A DNA stretch of 64,000 nt from an uncultured Rhodocyclaceae bacterium (GCA_907163075.1 CAJQTY010000001.1:310001-374000); one strand, 5' to 3'. Counted from the stretch's first letter, positions 19,692-29,914 are shown. Translations and numbers: made by a program. Notes: a model not told the origin generated them from the sequence alone.

Positions 19692-20822
19692 TCAGTTGTC
19701 GATCAGGATGCGCAGCATGCGGCGCAGCGGTTCGGCGGCACCCCACAACAACTGGTCGCCGACCGTAAAGGCACCGAGGTACTCCGGCCCCATGGCCAAC
19801 TTGTGCAGACGGCCAACCGGGACGGCCAGCGTTCCCGTTACAGCGGCCGGCGTCAAGTCGCGCTCGCTGGCCTCACGCTCGTTTGGCACGACTTTCGCCC
19901 ATGGGTTACCGTTGGCGATGATAGCTGACACCTCGTCGATCGGTACATCCTTCCTGAGCTTGATCGTCAATCCCTGCGAATGGCAGCGCATGGCGCCGAT
20001 GCGGACGCACAACCCGTCAATCGGAATACTGCCGGGTGTGCGAAACGCCGGGCGTCCGAGAATCTTGTTGCATTCGGCACCGCCTTTCCACTCTTCCTTC
20101 GACTGTCCTTGGTCGACCGGGACGTCGATCCACGGGATCAGGCTACCCGCCAGCGCGGTATTGCGGAAGTTCTTGGTCGGAAAGCTCGACGCGCGCATGG
20201 TTTCGGCAACCTTGCGGTCGATGTCGAGAATAGCCGATGCCGGATCGGCCAGGTCGGCCTTGACCGCGTCATGCAGCGCGCCCATCTGGGAGAGCAGTTC
20301 GCGCATGTTTTGCGCACCGGCCCCGGACGCCGCCTGGTAGGTCATCGCTGAAACCCACTCGATGAGGTCTTTCTGGAACAAGCCGCCCAAGCCCATCAGC
20401 ATCAGGGAAACCGTGCAATTGCCTCCGATCCAGTTCTTACCGCCCTTGGCTAGAGCATCCTTGATGACGTTGAGGTTAACCGGGTCGAGAATGATTACGG
20501 CATCCTTCTCCATGCGCAGCGACGAAGCCGCATCGATCCAGTGGCCGGCCCAGCCCGTGGCGCGCAGCTTGGGGAAGACTTCCTTGGTGTAATCACCGCC
20601 CTGGCAGGTAATCACGATATCCATCTGCTTGAGGACATCGATCGACATGGCGTCATGCAGCACGCCCCCCTCCTTGCCGCCCAGCGTCGGCGCCTGGCCG
20701 CCAATCGACGAAGTCGAGAAATACGCGGGTTCGATGTGGGCGAAATCACCCTCCTCGACCATGCGCTGCATGAGCACCGAACCCACCATCCCACGCCAAC
20801 CAACCAGACCGACCTTCTTCAT
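19692..20822 (-). CDS. asd: Aspartate-semialdehyde dehydrogenase
   Basis: Reduces aspartyl phosphate to aspartate semialdehyde, the branch point to lysine/diaminopimelate, methionine and threonine. 376 residues. It begins [21 protein letters not shown] (NADP-binding), with active-site Cys ~136 in [17 protein letters not shown], and belongs to the Gram-negative subclass. It follows leuB by 41 bases, as in many beta- and gammaproteobacteria. Confidence 0.95.
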   Translation of the reverse strand: MKKVGLVGWRGMVGSVLMQRMVEEGDFAHIEPAYFSTSSIGGQAPTLGGKEGGVLHDAMSIDVLKQMDIVITCQGGDYTKEVFPKLRATGWAGHWIDAASSLRMEKDAVIILDPVNLNVIKDALAKGGKNWIGGNCTVSLMLMGLGGLFQKDLIEWVSAMTYQAASGAGAQNMRELLSQMGALHDAVKADLADPASAILDIDRKVAETMRASSFPTKNFRNTALAGSLIPWIDVPVDQGQSKEEWKGGAECNKILGRPAFRTPGSIPIDGLCVRIGAMRCHSQGLTIKLRKDVPIDEVSAIIANGNPWAKVVPNEREASERDLTPAAVTGTLAVPVGRLHKLAMGPEYLGAFTVGDQLLWGAAEPLRRMLRILIDN

Positions 20823-20863
20823 CTCACTCGCCTCAAAAAAACAAACTGCCTTAACTGTTCAGA

Positions 20864-21928
20864 TCAAAGTGCCGCCAGAACGGCGTCGCCCATCGCCTTG
20901 GTGCCGACCCGGTTGGTACCGGGCTCGAAGATGTCGCCAGTGCGATAACCCTGCGCCAGTACTTTCTTCACCGCGCCTTCAATGCGCTGCGCGACATCTT
21001 CCATGGCAAAGGTATAGCGCATCATCATGGCCACCGACAGGATCGTCGCCAATGGATTGGCCACGCCCTTGCCGGCGATATCCGGCGCCGAACCGTGACA
21101 CGGCTCGTACATCCCCTTGTTGTTCTCGTCGAGCGAAGCCGAGGGCAGCATGCCAATCGAACCGGTCAGCATCGAGGCCTCATCCGAAAGGATGTCGCCG
21201 AACATATTGCCGGTAACCATCACGTCGAACTGCTTGGGCGCCTTCACCAGTTGCATCGCGGCGTTATCAACCAGCAAGTGCGACAGTTCGATGTCCGGAT
21301 ACTCGGGCGCCAGTTCGTTCATCACGTCGCGCCACAACTGCGTCGTTTCCAGGACGTTCATCTTGTCCACCGAACACACCTTCTTGTTGCGCTTGCGCGC
21401 GGCTTCGAAGGCGACCCGGCCGATGCGGCGAATCTCGCTTTCGCTGTAATGCATGGTGTTGAAGCCGAAGCGCTGCTTTTTGCCATCCACTTCACGCACC
21501 TCGATACCACGTGGCTGACCGAAGTAAATGTCGCCGGTCAGCTCGCGAACGATCAGGATGTCGAGACCGGCAACGACATCCGGTTTGAGCGTCGAGGCGT
21601 TGGCGAGTTCCGGGTAAAGAATGGCCGGGCGCAGATTGGCAAAGAGCCCAAGCTGCTTGCGGATGCCGAGCAAGCCCCGCTCCGGACGCTGTTCACGCGG
21701 CAACACGTCCCACTTCGGCCCGCCGACGGCGCCGAGCAGCACGGCATCAGCAGCCTGCGCGAGTTTCTGGGTCGCTTCGGGGAACGGACTTCCCGTGGCG
21801 TCGACGGCGCAGCCGCCGAGAAGCGCCTCTTCCGTCTCGAACTTCAGGTCGAGCGCATTAAGAACCCGCACGGCCTCGGCCATAATTTCAAGTCCAATAC
21901 CGTCACCCGGCAAAATACAAACTTTCAT
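20864..21928 (-). CDS. leuB: 3-isopropylmalate dehydrogenase
   Basis: Oxidative decarboxylation step of leucine synthesis (NAD-dependent). ATG 21928 ([15 protein letters not shown]) is chosen because AGAGGA is spaced six bases before it; the in-frame ATG at 21934 overlaps that site. The substrate loop [15 protein letters not shown] and the Mg/substrate site with Asp in [14 protein letters not shown] and [13 protein letters not shown] are intact. 354 residues. The stop-to-start gap from leuD is 11 bases. Confidence 0.95.
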   Translation of the reverse strand: MKVCILPGDGIGLEIMAEAVRVLNALDLKFETEEALLGGCAVDATGSPFPEATQKLAQAADAVLLGAVGGPKWDVLPREQRPERGLLGIRKQLGLFANLRPAILYPELANASTLKPDVVAGLDILIVRELTGDIYFGQPRGIEVREVDGKKQRFGFNTMHYSESEIRRIGRVAFEAARKRNKKVCSVDKMNVLETTQLWRDVMNELAPEYPDIELSHLLVDNAAMQLVKAPKQFDVMVTGNMFGDILSDEASMLTGSIGMLPSASLDENNKGMYEPCHGSAPDIAGKGVANPLATILSVAMMMRYTFAMEDVAQRIEGAVKKVLAQGYRTGDIFEPGTNRVGTKAMGDAVLAAL

Positions 21929-21939
21929 GCTCATTCCTC

Positions 21940-22578
21940 TTAAGCGAACAACCAGGGTTGTTCGACACGGCGCTTTTCTTCGAACACTCTAATCTCGTCG
22001 GCGTGGCGCAGCGTCAAACCGATATCGTCCCAACCGTTCATCAGACATTCCTTGCGGAAAGGATCAACGTTAAAGGAATACGTTTTGCCGTCGGGACTCA
22101 CCAACTGCTGCTTTTCAAGATCGACCGTCAGCGTGTAACCCGGCGCGGCTTCGACCTGCTTGAACAGTGTTTCGAGCGTCTCGGCCGGAAGTTCAATCGG
22201 CAAAATGCCGTTCTTGAAGCAGTTATTGAAAAAAATGTCGGCAAAGCTTTCGGCAAGAATCACCCTGAAGCCAAAATCGAGCAAAGCCCACGGCGCGTGC
22301 TCACGCGAGCTGCCGCAACCGAAATTCTTTCGTGTCAGAAGTATCTGGGCACCCTGATAACGCGGCAGATTGAGCAAAAACTCAGGATTTCGCGGACGGT
22401 TGGTGCAGTCCTCTCCGGGTTGTCCAGTATCCGTGTAGCGCCACTCGTCGAACAGGTTCGGCCCGAAACCCGAACGCTTGATCGACTTCAGAAACTGCTT
22501 CGGAATGATCGCGTCGGTATCGACATTGTCGCGATCAAGCGGTGCAACCAGCCCTTCCAGGCGAACAAACTTATCCAT
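21940..22578 (-). CDS. leuD: 3-isopropylmalate dehydratase small subunit
   Basis: Swivelling domain that completes the LeuC [4Fe-4S] isomerase. 212 residues with [18 protein letters not shown] at the start and [15 protein letters not shown] near residue 85, the standard signatures. It is separated from leuC only by the entericidin gene. Confidence 0.95.
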   Translation of the reverse strand: MDKFVRLEGLVAPLDRDNVDTDAIIPKQFLKSIKRSGFGPNLFDEWRYTDTGQPGEDCTNRPRNPEFLLNLPRYQGAQILLTRKNFGCGSSREHAPWALLDFGFRVILAESFADIFFNNCFKNGILPIELPAETLETLFKQVEAAPGYTLTVDLEKQQLVSPDGKTYSFNVDPFRKECLMNGWDDIGLTLRHADEIRVFEEKRRVEQPWLFA

Positions 22579-22598
22579 ATTTTTCCTTGTAAACCGCC

Positions 22599-22727
22599 TT
22601 ACTTGGCAGCCCTTTCGATGGCCTGACCGCCCTTTTCAATATCCTTGCCCACACCCTGCACGGTGTTGCAGGCGGACAGCGACATTGCAGAAACGATGGC
22701 AAAAAGAACGATAGCGAGTCGATTCAC
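22599..22727 (-). CDS. ecnA: Entericidin A/B family small lipoprotein
   Basis: A 42-residue product with a GTG start at 22727, and AAGGAG seven bases before it. The hydrophobic signal ([14 protein letters not shown]) ends in lipobox LSAC, followed by [18 protein letters not shown], the entericidin pattern. It is predicted to be a lipidated, envelope-anchored peptide with an amphipathic helix. E. coli EcnA/EcnB form an antidote/toxin pair; here there is a single copy with no partner visible. Its place between leuC and leuD means it is transcribed with leucine genes. Confidence 0.85.
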   Translation of the reverse strand: MNRLAIVLFAIVSAMSLSACNTVQGVGKDIEKGGQAIERAAK

Positions 22728-22738
22728 GTCTATTCTCC

Positions 22739-24145
22739 TTAAAGCAAGTCACGAACATCGGCAAAGTGCCCGGCAATCGCCGCCGCGGCGGCCATTGCCG
22801 GACTGACGAGGTGCGTCCGCCCGCCAGCCCCCTGCCGGCCCTCGAAGTTGCGATTCGAGGTCGAGGCGCAACGCTCTCCGGCCTCCAGACGGTCGGCATT
22901 CATCGCCAGGCACATCGAACACCCGGCTTCGCGCCATTCGAAACCGGCCGCAACGAATATCTTGTCCAGCCCTTCGCGCTCGGCCTGCTGCTTGACCAGG
23001 CCCGAACCCGGAACGACCAGCGCCAGCTTGACGCCGGACGACACCTTGCGCCCCTTGATCACGTTGGCCGCGGCGCGCAGATCCTCGATACGCGAATTGG
23101 TGCACGAACCGATGAACACCTTGTCGATCACAATCTCGCTGATCGGCGTATTGGCCGTCAGCCCCATGTATTTGAGCGCCCGCTCCATGCCTTCGCGACG
23201 GGCCTGATCCTTTTCACCGGCCGGATCGGGAACCTTGTCGCCGATGGCCACGACCATTTCGGGCGAGGTACCCCAGGTGACCTGCGGCTGGATATCCTCG
23301 GCGCGCATGTCGAGAACGCAGTCGAAGCTGGCGCCTTCGTCGCTGCGCAGGGTGCGCCAGTAGGCGACAGCCGCTTCCCATTGCTCGGCCTTCGGGGCAA
23401 ACGGGCGCCCCTTGAGGTAATCGATGGTCACCTCATCGACCGCGATGAAGCCCATGCGCGCCCCGGCCTCGATGGTCATGTTGCACAGCGTCATGCGGGC
23501 TTCCATCGACAGGCCGCGGATCGTGCTGCCGCCAAACTCGATGGCGTAGCCCGTGCCGCCGGCCGTACCAATGCGGCCGATGACGGCCAGTGCGATATCC
23601 TTGGCCGTCACGCCCTTGCCAAGTTCGCCGTCGACACGCAGCAGCATGGTCTTCGACTTTTTCTGCAACAGACATTGCGTGGCCAGCACGTGCTCGACTT
23701 CCGAGGTGCCGATGCCCAGCGCCATGCAGCCAAAAGCGCCGTGCGTACTGGTGTGCGAATCGCCGCAAACGACCGTCATGCCGGGCAGCGTCGCGCCATT
23801 TTCAGGCCCGATGACGTGAATGACGCCCTGACGCAGATCCTTGAACGGGAAATAGGCCAGCGCCCCGGTTTCGCGAATGTTGGCGTCAAGCGTTTCGACC
23901 TGCAGACGCGACACCGGATCCTCGATGCCGCGTTCCCAGTGATTGGTCGGAGTGTTATGGTCGACCGTGGCGACAATCGATGAATTTCGCCACGGCTTGC
24001 GACCAGCCAGCTTCAACCCCTCGAAGGCCTGCGGGCTGGTTACTTCATGCACCAGGTGGCGGTCGATGTAAATCAGCGCAGTCCCGTCGGCTTGTTCATG
24101 CACCACATGGTTCTGCCAGAGTTTGTCGTATAGATTTTGCGGCAT
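22739..24145 (-). CDS. leuC: 3-isopropylmalate dehydratase large subunit
   Basis: Catalytic [4Fe-4S] subunit of isopropylmalate isomerase. ATG 24145 ([15 protein letters not shown]) matches family starts; the longer frame is not supported. The cluster-binding cysteines lie in the SCTNSR and CSMCLAMN motifs, with [12 protein letters not shown] earlier. 468 residues. It is the first gene of the leu block and has a good promoter about 50 bases upstream. Confidence 0.96.
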   Translation of the reverse strand: MPQNLYDKLWQNHVVHEQADGTALIYIDRHLVHEVTSPQAFEGLKLAGRKPWRNSSIVATVDHNTPTNHWERGIEDPVSRLQVETLDANIRETGALAYFPFKDLRQGVIHVIGPENGATLPGMTVVCGDSHTSTHGAFGCMALGIGTSEVEHVLATQCLLQKKSKTMLLRVDGELGKGVTAKDIALAVIGRIGTAGGTGYAIEFGGSTIRGLSMEARMTLCNMTIEAGARMGFIAVDEVTIDYLKGRPFAPKAEQWEAAVAYWRTLRSDEGASFDCVLDMRAEDIQPQVTWGTSPEMVVAIGDKVPDPAGEKDQARREGMERALKYMGLTANTPISEIVIDKVFIGSCTNSRIEDLRAAANVIKGRKVSSGVKLALVVPGSGLVKQQAEREGLDKIFVAAGFEWREAGCSMCLAMNADRLEAGERCASTSNRNFEGRQGAGGRTHLVSPAMAAAAAIAGHFADVRDLL

Positions 24146-24195
24146 ATGTCGGCAATCCGAAAAGTCAGGCACCAAGCGGCCTGTTCAAGCCTTTC

Positions 24196-24224
24196 ATTAT
24201 CTCACGGCTCGTCCGGACTGTCAG
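24196..24224 (-). promoter_or_regulatory. Sigma-70 promoter for leuC
   Basis: On the minus strand CTGACA (24219-24224) and GATAAT (24196-24201) are separated by exactly 17 bases. Transcription would begin near 24190, leaving a leader of roughly 45 nt before leuC. No obvious leucine-codon leader peptide is seen in that space. Confidence 0.6.
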
Positions 24225-24244
24225 CCGGGGCAAACCGAAAGAAA

Positions 24245-25084
24245 TCAGCGGCCCTTGCGCGCAGCCAGGTAGAGCGGCTGGACGCGATCCGCGTAGGTAC
24301 GCAGATCGGCAATTCGGGAATCGTGCGAGGGGTGCGTCGACAGCCACTGCGGCGCCCCGCTGCCGGATACGCGCATCATTTTCTCCCACAGCGAGATGGC
24401 GGCATGCGGTTCATAACCCGCACGGGCAGCCAGTTCGACGCCGATGCGATCCGCCTCCTGCTCCATCCCGCGCGAATTCGGCCGCATGAAAGCGAACTCG
24501 CCGGCGGCGCCCAGGACATTCTGACCGATACCTGAATCAATCCCGAAGTAGGAACCGATGAGCACGCCGCCAATAGCCGCCGCAACGCCCATTCCCGCGG
24601 CCTGTCCGGCCTTTTCGCGTCCGTGCTCGCGCAGCGCATGGGCGATTTCATGCCCCATCACGGCCGCCAGTTCGTCGTCGGACAGCCCCAGGCGCTGCAT
24701 CAACCCGCTATAAACGGCCATCTTGCCACCCGGCATGCACCAGGCGTTGAGTTCGCTGGAGCTGATGACGTTGACTTCCCAGCGCCAGCTCGGCGCATCG
24801 TTGCGAAATGAAGCCGTTGCCGGGATCAGCCGCGCGGCGACGAAACGCACCCGCTGCAGTTCCGCCGGGTCGCGATTCAGGAGATTCTTGCCTTGCGCCT
24901 CGCGCAGGGTCTGCTGATAGGCCTTCTCCGCCGAGCGGTTGACCTCGGCCGACGAAACCAGCATGGTCTGCCCGCGATCGACGCCAACCGCCCCGCCGGA
25001 CGTGGTTTGCGTCGACGCGCATCCGGCGGCCAGCGCTGTCGCCAGCAGAATCGACAAAACGAGCTTTAAACGCGAACGGGCCAT
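24245..25084 (-). CDS. M48-family metalloprotease lipoprotein (LoiP/YggG-like)
   Basis: Zinc protease probably anchored in the envelope. Signal sequence with lipobox LAAGC (lipidated Cys ~22). Catalytic HEIAH at ~145-149 in VMGHEIAHALREHG, with the third zinc ligand Glu in MEQEADRIG. Glycine-rich GMGVAAAIGGVLIG follows the HExxH helix. 279 residues. Relatives such as LoiP and BepA take part in outer-membrane protein quality control. It lies 8 bases after the MFS gene and is probably co-transcribed with it. Confidence 0.88.
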   Translation of the reverse strand: MARSRLKLVLSILLATALAAGCASTQTTSGGAVGVDRGQTMLVSSAEVNRSAEKAYQQTLREAQGKNLLNRDPAELQRVRFVAARLIPATASFRNDAPSWRWEVNVISSSELNAWCMPGGKMAVYSGLMQRLGLSDDELAAVMGHEIAHALREHGREKAGQAAGMGVAAAIGGVLIGSYFGIDSGIGQNVLGAAGEFAFMRPNSRGMEQEADRIGVELAARAGYEPHAAISLWEKMMRVSGSGAPQWLSTHPSHDSRIADLRTYADRVQPLYLAARKGR

Positions 25085-25092
25085 GACAATCC

Positions 25093-26283
25093 TTAAAGTG
25101 GGTCAGCCGGGTCTACAACGCTCGAGACCTTCGCTTCGCCGACATCATTTTCCCGCACCCAGCCGCTCACCAGCACCAGGCCGACAAGCGCGTAGATCGA
25201 ACTGAGCGCAAAGGTCAGTTCGCCGCCCAGGTAATCCCAGGCCCAGCCGCTGATCAAGCCGCCGGCCAGGCCACCGGCGCCAAACGACACGCTCGAATAC
25301 AGCGCCTGTCCGCGCGAGCGCGTGCGCCCGGGAAACCAGCGATTGACGGCGGCGATCGCCGCCGCGTGACACGAACCAAAAGTCAGTCCATGCATGAGCT
25401 GGGTCAGGACGAGCACAAGCGGAGACTCCACGCCCCATCCGATCATCACGAAACGCAGCACGGCCGCGGCAAAGCTCGCCAGCAGAATCCGCCGCAGGGA
25501 GAAGCGCCGCATTACCCGCGACATGACGAGAAAGACCGCGATTTCGGCCAGCACTCCCAACGAATACAGGCCACCGACGACCGACTTGCTGTAGCCGTGA
25601 TCGGACAGGAAGATCGAATAGAAGATGTTCAGCGCGCCATGCGCCGCGGTCATGGCAAAGCAAGCCGCCAGCAGCGCCATGACGCGGGGCTGGCGCAGGA
25701 TCTCGCCGACCGGCGGCGGATCGTCCTCCGTCTGGTGCAACGGTGCCTCGGGAATGAGCACGGAAAACAGCACAATCCCGCCGAGCGCGGCAAGGCTGGC
25801 CCAGAGCATGGTGGACAGGGGCAACAAATCGAGCAGGGCGCCGGTTACCGTTACGGCGACGATGAAGCCGATCGACCCCCACAGGCGGATACGGCTGTAA
25901 CGCGATGGATTCTCGCGCAGATGGTCGAAAGTCAGGGCTTCGACGAGTGGCAGCGACGCCGACCAGAAAAAGGCCAGCACGGCCATGGCCGTCAGAAACG
26001 CCGCAAAACGACTGACCAGGAAAAAGGCGGAGAAGACGAGCAGCGCCATCAGACCGGTCAAGCGGATGATCGACAGGCGCGGCGCGCCACGATCGGCGAG
26101 CAGGCCCCAGAGATACGGCGCGAACAGGCGCATCAGTTGCATCTGGGACATCAGCAGGCCGATGTCCCAGGCGGAAAATGAAAGCGACTGCAGGTAGAGT
26201 CCGAAATAGGGCGTAAAGGCGCCGACGAAGGCGAAATAGGCGAAGTAGTAGGCGGAAAGCCGCCAGTAGGGGAGGCGATGCAT
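25093..26283 (-). CDS. MFS transporter (HcaT / MFS_1-like)
   Basis: 396 residues with about twelve hydrophobic helices. It opens LPYWRLSAYYFAYFAFVGAFTPYFGLYLQ and contains SASLPLVEALTFDHL and RLWGSIGFIVAV, signatures of the MFS_1_like/HcaT group (nucleoside-proton-symporter-like). The substrate is unknown. The gene downstream is the M48 protease. Neighbouring genes do not suggest a pathway. Confidence 0.82.
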   Translation of the reverse strand: MHRLPYWRLSAYYFAYFAFVGAFTPYFGLYLQSLSFSAWDIGLLMSQMQLMRLFAPYLWGLLADRGAPRLSIIRLTGLMALLVFSAFFLVSRFAAFLTAMAVLAFFWSASLPLVEALTFDHLRENPSRYSRIRLWGSIGFIVAVTVTGALLDLLPLSTMLWASLAALGGIVLFSVLIPEAPLHQTEDDPPPVGEILRQPRVMALLAACFAMTAAHGALNIFYSIFLSDHGYSKSVVGGLYSLGVLAEIAVFLVMSRVMRRFSLRRILLASFAAAVLRFVMIGWGVESPLVLVLTQLMHGLTFGSCHAAAIAAVNRWFPGRTRSRGQALYSSVSFGAGGLAGGLISGWAWDYLGGELTFALSSIYALVGLVLVSGWVRENDVGEAKVSSVVDPADPL

Positions 26284-26321
26284 CCGACAATTTTACCGGA
26301 TGCATCAGGCCCAGCAGAAAC

Positions 26322-26573
26322 TCAGTTGCTGTCCTTGTGCGCGACCAGCATCTTGTACATCTTGTCCTTGAGCCTGGCGCGCTTCTTTTTCATTTCTTCG
26401 ATCGTAAAATCATCGACCGGCACGTCTTCTTCCTCGAGATGCTCGACCTCGCTGGTCAGGTTGTGATACTCGTTAAACATCTGGCAGAAAAAACTATCCG
26501 AGGTTCTCAATACTTGCATTACATCCAGAAACTCTGGGAACTCGCGGTGAAGCTCGTGATGCTCAACTTGCAT
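26322..26573 (-). CDS. YdcH family (DUF465) small protein
   Basis: 83-residue, highly charged helical hairpin. MQVEHHELHREFPEF at the start and HLEEEDVPVDDFTIEEMKKKRARLKDKMYKML match DUF465. It is predicted cytoplasmic with coiled-coil character and unknown function. The gene is monocistronic-looking, with 140 bases before aroC ends. Confidence 0.82.
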   Translation of the reverse strand: MQVEHHELHREFPEFLDVMQVLRTSDSFFCQMFNEYHNLTSEVEHLEEEDVPVDDFTIEEMKKKRARLKDKMYKMLVAHKDSN

Positions 26574-26713
26574 GATCGTGCCCTCTCACTGTTCCTGGCT
26601 CGCCGAAAGTGCGGCCAGATGTGGTTGAAAAATACGGGCCTGACGGCCTGTCTTGCTACTGTAACTCCTGAGTGACATACAGTTTAGCGGCCTCATCAAG
26701 GACGTCAATAGCG

Positions 26714-27799
26714 TCAAATGCGTGGTGTCGCGCACACCACGTCGGCGCATTGTGCACGCTGGCGCAAGGCATGATCGATCAACACCAGGGCCAGCATGGC
26801 CTCGGCAATCGGCGTCGCGCGAATCCCTACGCACGGGTCGTGACGGCCGTGCGTCGCCACCATCACCGGCTGACCGGCGAGATCCACCGAGCGGCGCGGC
26901 AGGCGAATGCTTGACGTCGGCTTGATCGCAATATGGACCAGGATGTCCTGTCCAGTGGAAATCCCCCCAAGCACACCGCCTGCATTGTTGGACAGGAAAC
27001 CCTGCGGCGTCATCTCGTCGCCGTGTTCGCTGCCCTTCTGCTCGATGCTGGCGAAACCGGCGCCGATCTCGACGCCTTTCACCGCGTTGATGCCCATCAT
27101 GGCGTAGGCGATTTCGGCATCAAGGCGGTCATAGACCGGCTCGCCCCAGCCCGGCGGCACGCCGCTGGCGGCGACGCTGATTCGGGCGCCCACCGAATCG
27201 CCCGACTTGCGCAGTTCGTCCATGAACGCCTCGAGTTGCGGAACAATCGAAGCATCCGGTGCAAAAAAAGGATTCTGAGCGATCTGGGCGGCATCGGCGA
27301 AGGGAATGCGGAGCGGCCCGAGCTGGCTCATCCAGCCCTGAATCGATACGCCATGGCGTTCCTTCAGCCATTTCCGGGCAATCGCTCCCGCCGCCACGCG
27401 CACCGCGGTTTCGCGCGCCGACGAGCGGCCACCGCCGCGATAATCGCGAAAGCCATACTTTTGGGTATACGCATAGTCGGCATGCCCAGGACGAAAGGTT
27501 TCGGCGATATCTCCGTAGTCCTTGCTGCGCTGGTCCTGATTGCGGATCAGCAGTCCGATCGGCGTCCCCGTCGTCCGGCCTTCGAAAACGCCAGAGAGGA
27601 TTTCAACCGTATCCGGCTCGCGGCGCTGCGTCACGTGGCGCGAGGTTCCCGGCTTGCGTCGATCGAGCTCGGCCTGAATGTCATCGGCACAAATCTCCAG
27701 CCCCGGCGGGCATCCGTCGACGATGCAGCCAATCGCCGGCCCGTGCGACTCGCCGAAAGAAGTAACGGTAAACAGAGTGCCAATCGTATTGCCGGACAT
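26714..27799 (-). CDS. aroC: Chorismate synthase
   Basis: Final step of the shikimate pathway, FMN-dependent. [29 protein letters not shown] is the standard N-terminal FMN-site region (16-residue core [16 protein letters not shown]). [20 protein letters not shown] and the C-terminal [10 protein letters not shown] motif are also present. 361 residues, normal length. Confidence 0.96.
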   Translation of the reverse strand: MSGNTIGTLFTVTSFGESHGPAIGCIVDGCPPGLEICADDIQAELDRRKPGTSRHVTQRREPDTVEILSGVFEGRTTGTPIGLLIRNQDQRSKDYGDIAETFRPGHADYAYTQKYGFRDYRGGGRSSARETAVRVAAGAIARKWLKERHGVSIQGWMSQLGPLRIPFADAAQIAQNPFFAPDASIVPQLEAFMDELRKSGDSVGARISVAASGVPPGWGEPVYDRLDAEIAYAMMGINAVKGVEIGAGFASIEQKGSEHGDEMTPQGFLSNNAGGVLGGISTGQDILVHIAIKPTSSIRLPRRSVDLAGQPVMVATHGRHDPCVGIRATPIAEAMLALVLIDHALRQRAQCADVVCATPRI

Positions 27800-27890
27800 G
27801 GATTTCTCGGGAGCGATAGAATTGCCAGAAAGTCTATCATAGGCACATCAGCCGGCGCCCCGCCCACTTCAATTTCACGGTAACGATGTC

Positions 27891-28052
27891 ATGAACGCCA
27901 AGCCCAAGCCACATGCCAGACCGGCGCCGAAACCGAAGGCGCCGGAAAACCGCCAGCCCGCCGCCAATCCACTGCGTCAGGCGGATAGCCGCTGGCAGCG
28001 GACGGTACGCTTCGGCTGGGACAAAGGCGGTTCGCAGGGCGGGCGGAAATAG
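27891..28052 (+). CDS. Possible 53-residue basic protein
   Basis: ATG 27891 to TAG 28052. The predicted peptide is rich in Lys, Pro, Arg and Ala at its start (MNAKPKPHARPAPKPKAP) and ends RWQRTVRFGWDKGGSQGGRK. It fills the gap between divergently read aroC and the Do protease, with a GC-rich hairpin after its stop. The ribosome-binding site is weak. I cannot name a family, and it may be chance in GC-rich DNA. Confidence 0.35.
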   Translation: MNAKPKPHARPAPKPKAPENRQPAANPLRQADSRWQRTVRFGWDKGGSQGGRK

Positions 28053-28081
28053 GCGGCGGGCAGCCTGCCGCCCGCCCTTTC
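28051..28081. terminator. GC-rich hairpin between convergent genes
   Basis: GCGGGC pairs with GCCCGC around an inner GGCAG/CTGCC pairing, just past the small ORF stop and just past the end of the Do protease gene. It could terminate from either side. There is only a short T-run (CTTTCC). Confidence 0.35.
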
Positions 28082-28088
28082 CCGCGTG

Positions 28089-29576
28089 TCAGCCGACATC
28101 GACGGGCACGAAAAGCTTGGCGTCTTGACGCTGGATCAACAGCGCCACCCGCTTGCCGGCCTTGCTCACCAGTCCGCGCAACTGCTCGACGCTGCTCACC
28201 GGTTCGCCATTCACCGAGAGCACGACGTCTCCAGGCCGAATTCCGGCGCGTGCGGCAGCGCCCGCCACATCCTCGACCAGCAAGCCGGTCTTGCCATCCA
28301 GCTGACGGCGTTCCTCCGCCGTCAGCGGCCGCAACGCGAGGCCGAGACGCCCCTGGCTGGCCTCCTTGTCCTCGGCGCTGGCGACCTTGGCTTCCTTCTG
28401 CTCGCCAACCTTCACTTCGATCTCACGCGTCTTGCCCTTGCGCCAGACCTGCAGCTTGGCCGGCTCGCCGGGACGGATATCGGCAACCAGCAGCGGCAGT
28501 TCCTTCGAAGACGAGACCTCCTTGCCATTCAGTGACAGGATCACGTCGCCGGGTTCAAGCCCGGCCTTGGCGGCGGGGCTACCGTTCTCGACCGAGCTGA
28601 CCAGCGCCCCGGTCGGTTTGCTCATACCGAACGATTCAGCGAGCGACTGGTTCATTTCCTGGATGGCTATCCCGAGCCGGCCGCGCTGCACCTTCCCATG
28701 CTTGACGATCTGCTCCTCGACCTTCATCACCACCTCGATCGGGATGGCGAACGAAAGCCCCTGGTAGCCGCCGGTGCGGCTGTAGATCTGCGAGTTGATG
28801 CCGATCACCTCGCCCGCCATGTTGAACAGCGGGCCGCCCGAGTTGCCAGGGTTGACCGCGACGTCGGTCTGGATGAAGGGAACGTAATTGTCGTCCGGCA
28901 GCGAGCGCGACTTGGCCGAAACGATACCGGCCGTGGCGCTGTTCTCGAAGCCGAACGGCGAACCGATGGCCAGCACCCATTCGCCGACGCGCGTATTGGC
29001 CGAACTGCCGATCTTCAGCGTCGGCAGGTTCTTCGCGTCGATCCTGAGCACCGCCACGTCGCTGGCCTTGTCGACACCGAGCACCTTGGCCTTGAACTCG
29101 CGCTTGTCGATCAGCTTGACCATCACCTCGTCGGCGCCGTCGACGACATGGGCGTTGGTCAGGACGATGCCGTCGTCGCGCAGAATGAATCCGGAACCCT
29201 GGCCGCGCACCGGCGCTTCACCGCGTTGCTGCGGAACGCGGAAGCGGCGGAAGAATTCATAAAACGGATCATTCGGATCGAGCTGTGGAAAGTCCAGCGA
29301 CGTCGCTGCGTTCTTGGCCGTACCGGACACGCTGATGTTCACCACCGCCGCACCGTTACGCGCCACGATGGCGCTCATGTCCGGCAAAGTGGTCACCGCT
29401 GCCGACACCGTCGCCGCCGGAGCGGCAGCCGCGGGAGCCGCGGGAGCCGCCTGTACCGCCTGCGCGGCGGCATTGGCAGGCCACAACGGATAGCCGCTGC
29501 CGTAGGAGTAGGCACCGGTCACAGCCGTTGCAATGGCAACGGCAATCACGCTTCTTTTCAAGGTCCTGCTAGTCAT
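28089..29576 (-). CDS. degQ: Do-family periplasmic serine endoprotease (DegP/DegQ/MucD-like)
   Basis: 495 residues from ATG 29576, with AAGGAG seven bases upstream; the longer frame is not protein-like. An N-terminal signal/anchor and an Ala/Pro-rich linker (38-60) lead into the trypsin-like domain. The catalytic triad is His ~143 (LTNAHVV), Asp ~173 (ASDVAVLRI) and Ser ~247 (NPGNSGGPLF). Two PDZ domains follow (GRLGIAIQEMNQ ... and QGRLGLALRPL ...). It degrades or chaperones misfolded envelope proteins. The upstream region carries a PmrA/QseB-type box, suggesting control by an OmpR-family regulator. The degP/degQ/mucD label is by fold, not exact orthology. Confidence 0.92.
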   Translation of the reverse strand: MTSRTLKRSVIAVAIATAVTGAYSYGSGYPLWPANAAAQAVQAAPAAPAAAAPAATVSAAVTTLPDMSAIVARNGAAVVNISVSGTAKNAATSLDFPQLDPNDPFYEFFRRFRVPQQRGEAPVRGQGSGFILRDDGIVLTNAHVVDGADEVMVKLIDKREFKAKVLGVDKASDVAVLRIDAKNLPTLKIGSSANTRVGEWVLAIGSPFGFENSATAGIVSAKSRSLPDDNYVPFIQTDVAVNPGNSGGPLFNMAGEVIGINSQIYSRTGGYQGLSFAIPIEVVMKVEEQIVKHGKVQRGRLGIAIQEMNQSLAESFGMSKPTGALVSSVENGSPAAKAGLEPGDVILSLNGKEVSSSKELPLLVADIRPGEPAKLQVWRKGKTREIEVKVGEQKEAKVASAEDKEASQGRLGLALRPLTAEERRQLDGKTGLLVEDVAGAAARAGIRPGDVVLSVNGEPVSSVEQLRGLVSKAGKRVALLIQRQDAKLFVPVDVG

Positions 29577-29684
29577 GGTCGTTCTCCTTTTGTTCCAAAG
29601 GCGCAGGCAAATCGCCTGACGATGGAAAAAGAGTACGGCATGAAAACTTAAGAATGACTTAAGAAAGTTGAGTCGGACGCGCTC
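29577..29684 (-). promoter_or_regulatory. Upstream region of the Do protease
   Basis: Holds the ribosome-binding site, a leader of about 70 bases and the direct-repeat regulator box at 29647-29663. I do not see a strong -35/-10 pair, as expected for an activator-dependent promoter. Confidence 0.4.
29647..29663 (-). promoter_or_regulatory. PmrA/QseB-type response-regulator box
   Basis: CTTAAG-N5-CTTAAG, a perfect tandem hexamer with 11-bp periodicity, about 70 bases before the protease ATG. It matches the known PmrA/BasR consensus (C/T)TTAA(G/T)-N5-(C/T)TTAA(G/T). A QseBC/PmrAB-like pair is encoded 5 kb away in this window. Confidence 0.6.
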
Positions 29685-29914
29685 GTGTGGTGTTGCATGC
29701 TGTCTGGGACTTATGCCAACAGCCTGTCGGAAAAGCGCGGCGCATTCCGACACCGTGCTTGCGATACCTCCACCGCCGAATGTCGGAAGGCGCCTTCGGC
29801 TTTTCCGACCTACGCCAGACTCCGGGCGAACGAACCCTAAACGCGAGTGCAGTGCGGTAGGGTGGAAAAGCGCAGCGCATTCCACCGTATAAGCGCCATT
29901 CGGCGGATAACGCA
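29685..29914 (-). repeat. Dispersed intergenic repeat, copy A (~230 bp)
   Basis: When reverse-complemented it aligns almost end to end with 38689-38916: GCGTTATCCGC.GAATGGCGCT.ATACGGTGGAA, then GTCTGGCGTAGGTCGGAAAAGC, CGAAGGCGCCTTCCGACATTCGGC and TTCCGACAGGCTG. It contains several internal hairpins built on GGTCGGAAAAGC / GCTTTTCCGACC. No protein is supported in it. Confidence 0.85.

Noticed and set aside
28698-29651. Long plus-strand frame opposite the Do protease
   Set aside because: The sense strand carries the catalytic triad and PDZ domains; the antisense product has only His/Arg/Asp-rich low-complexity text.
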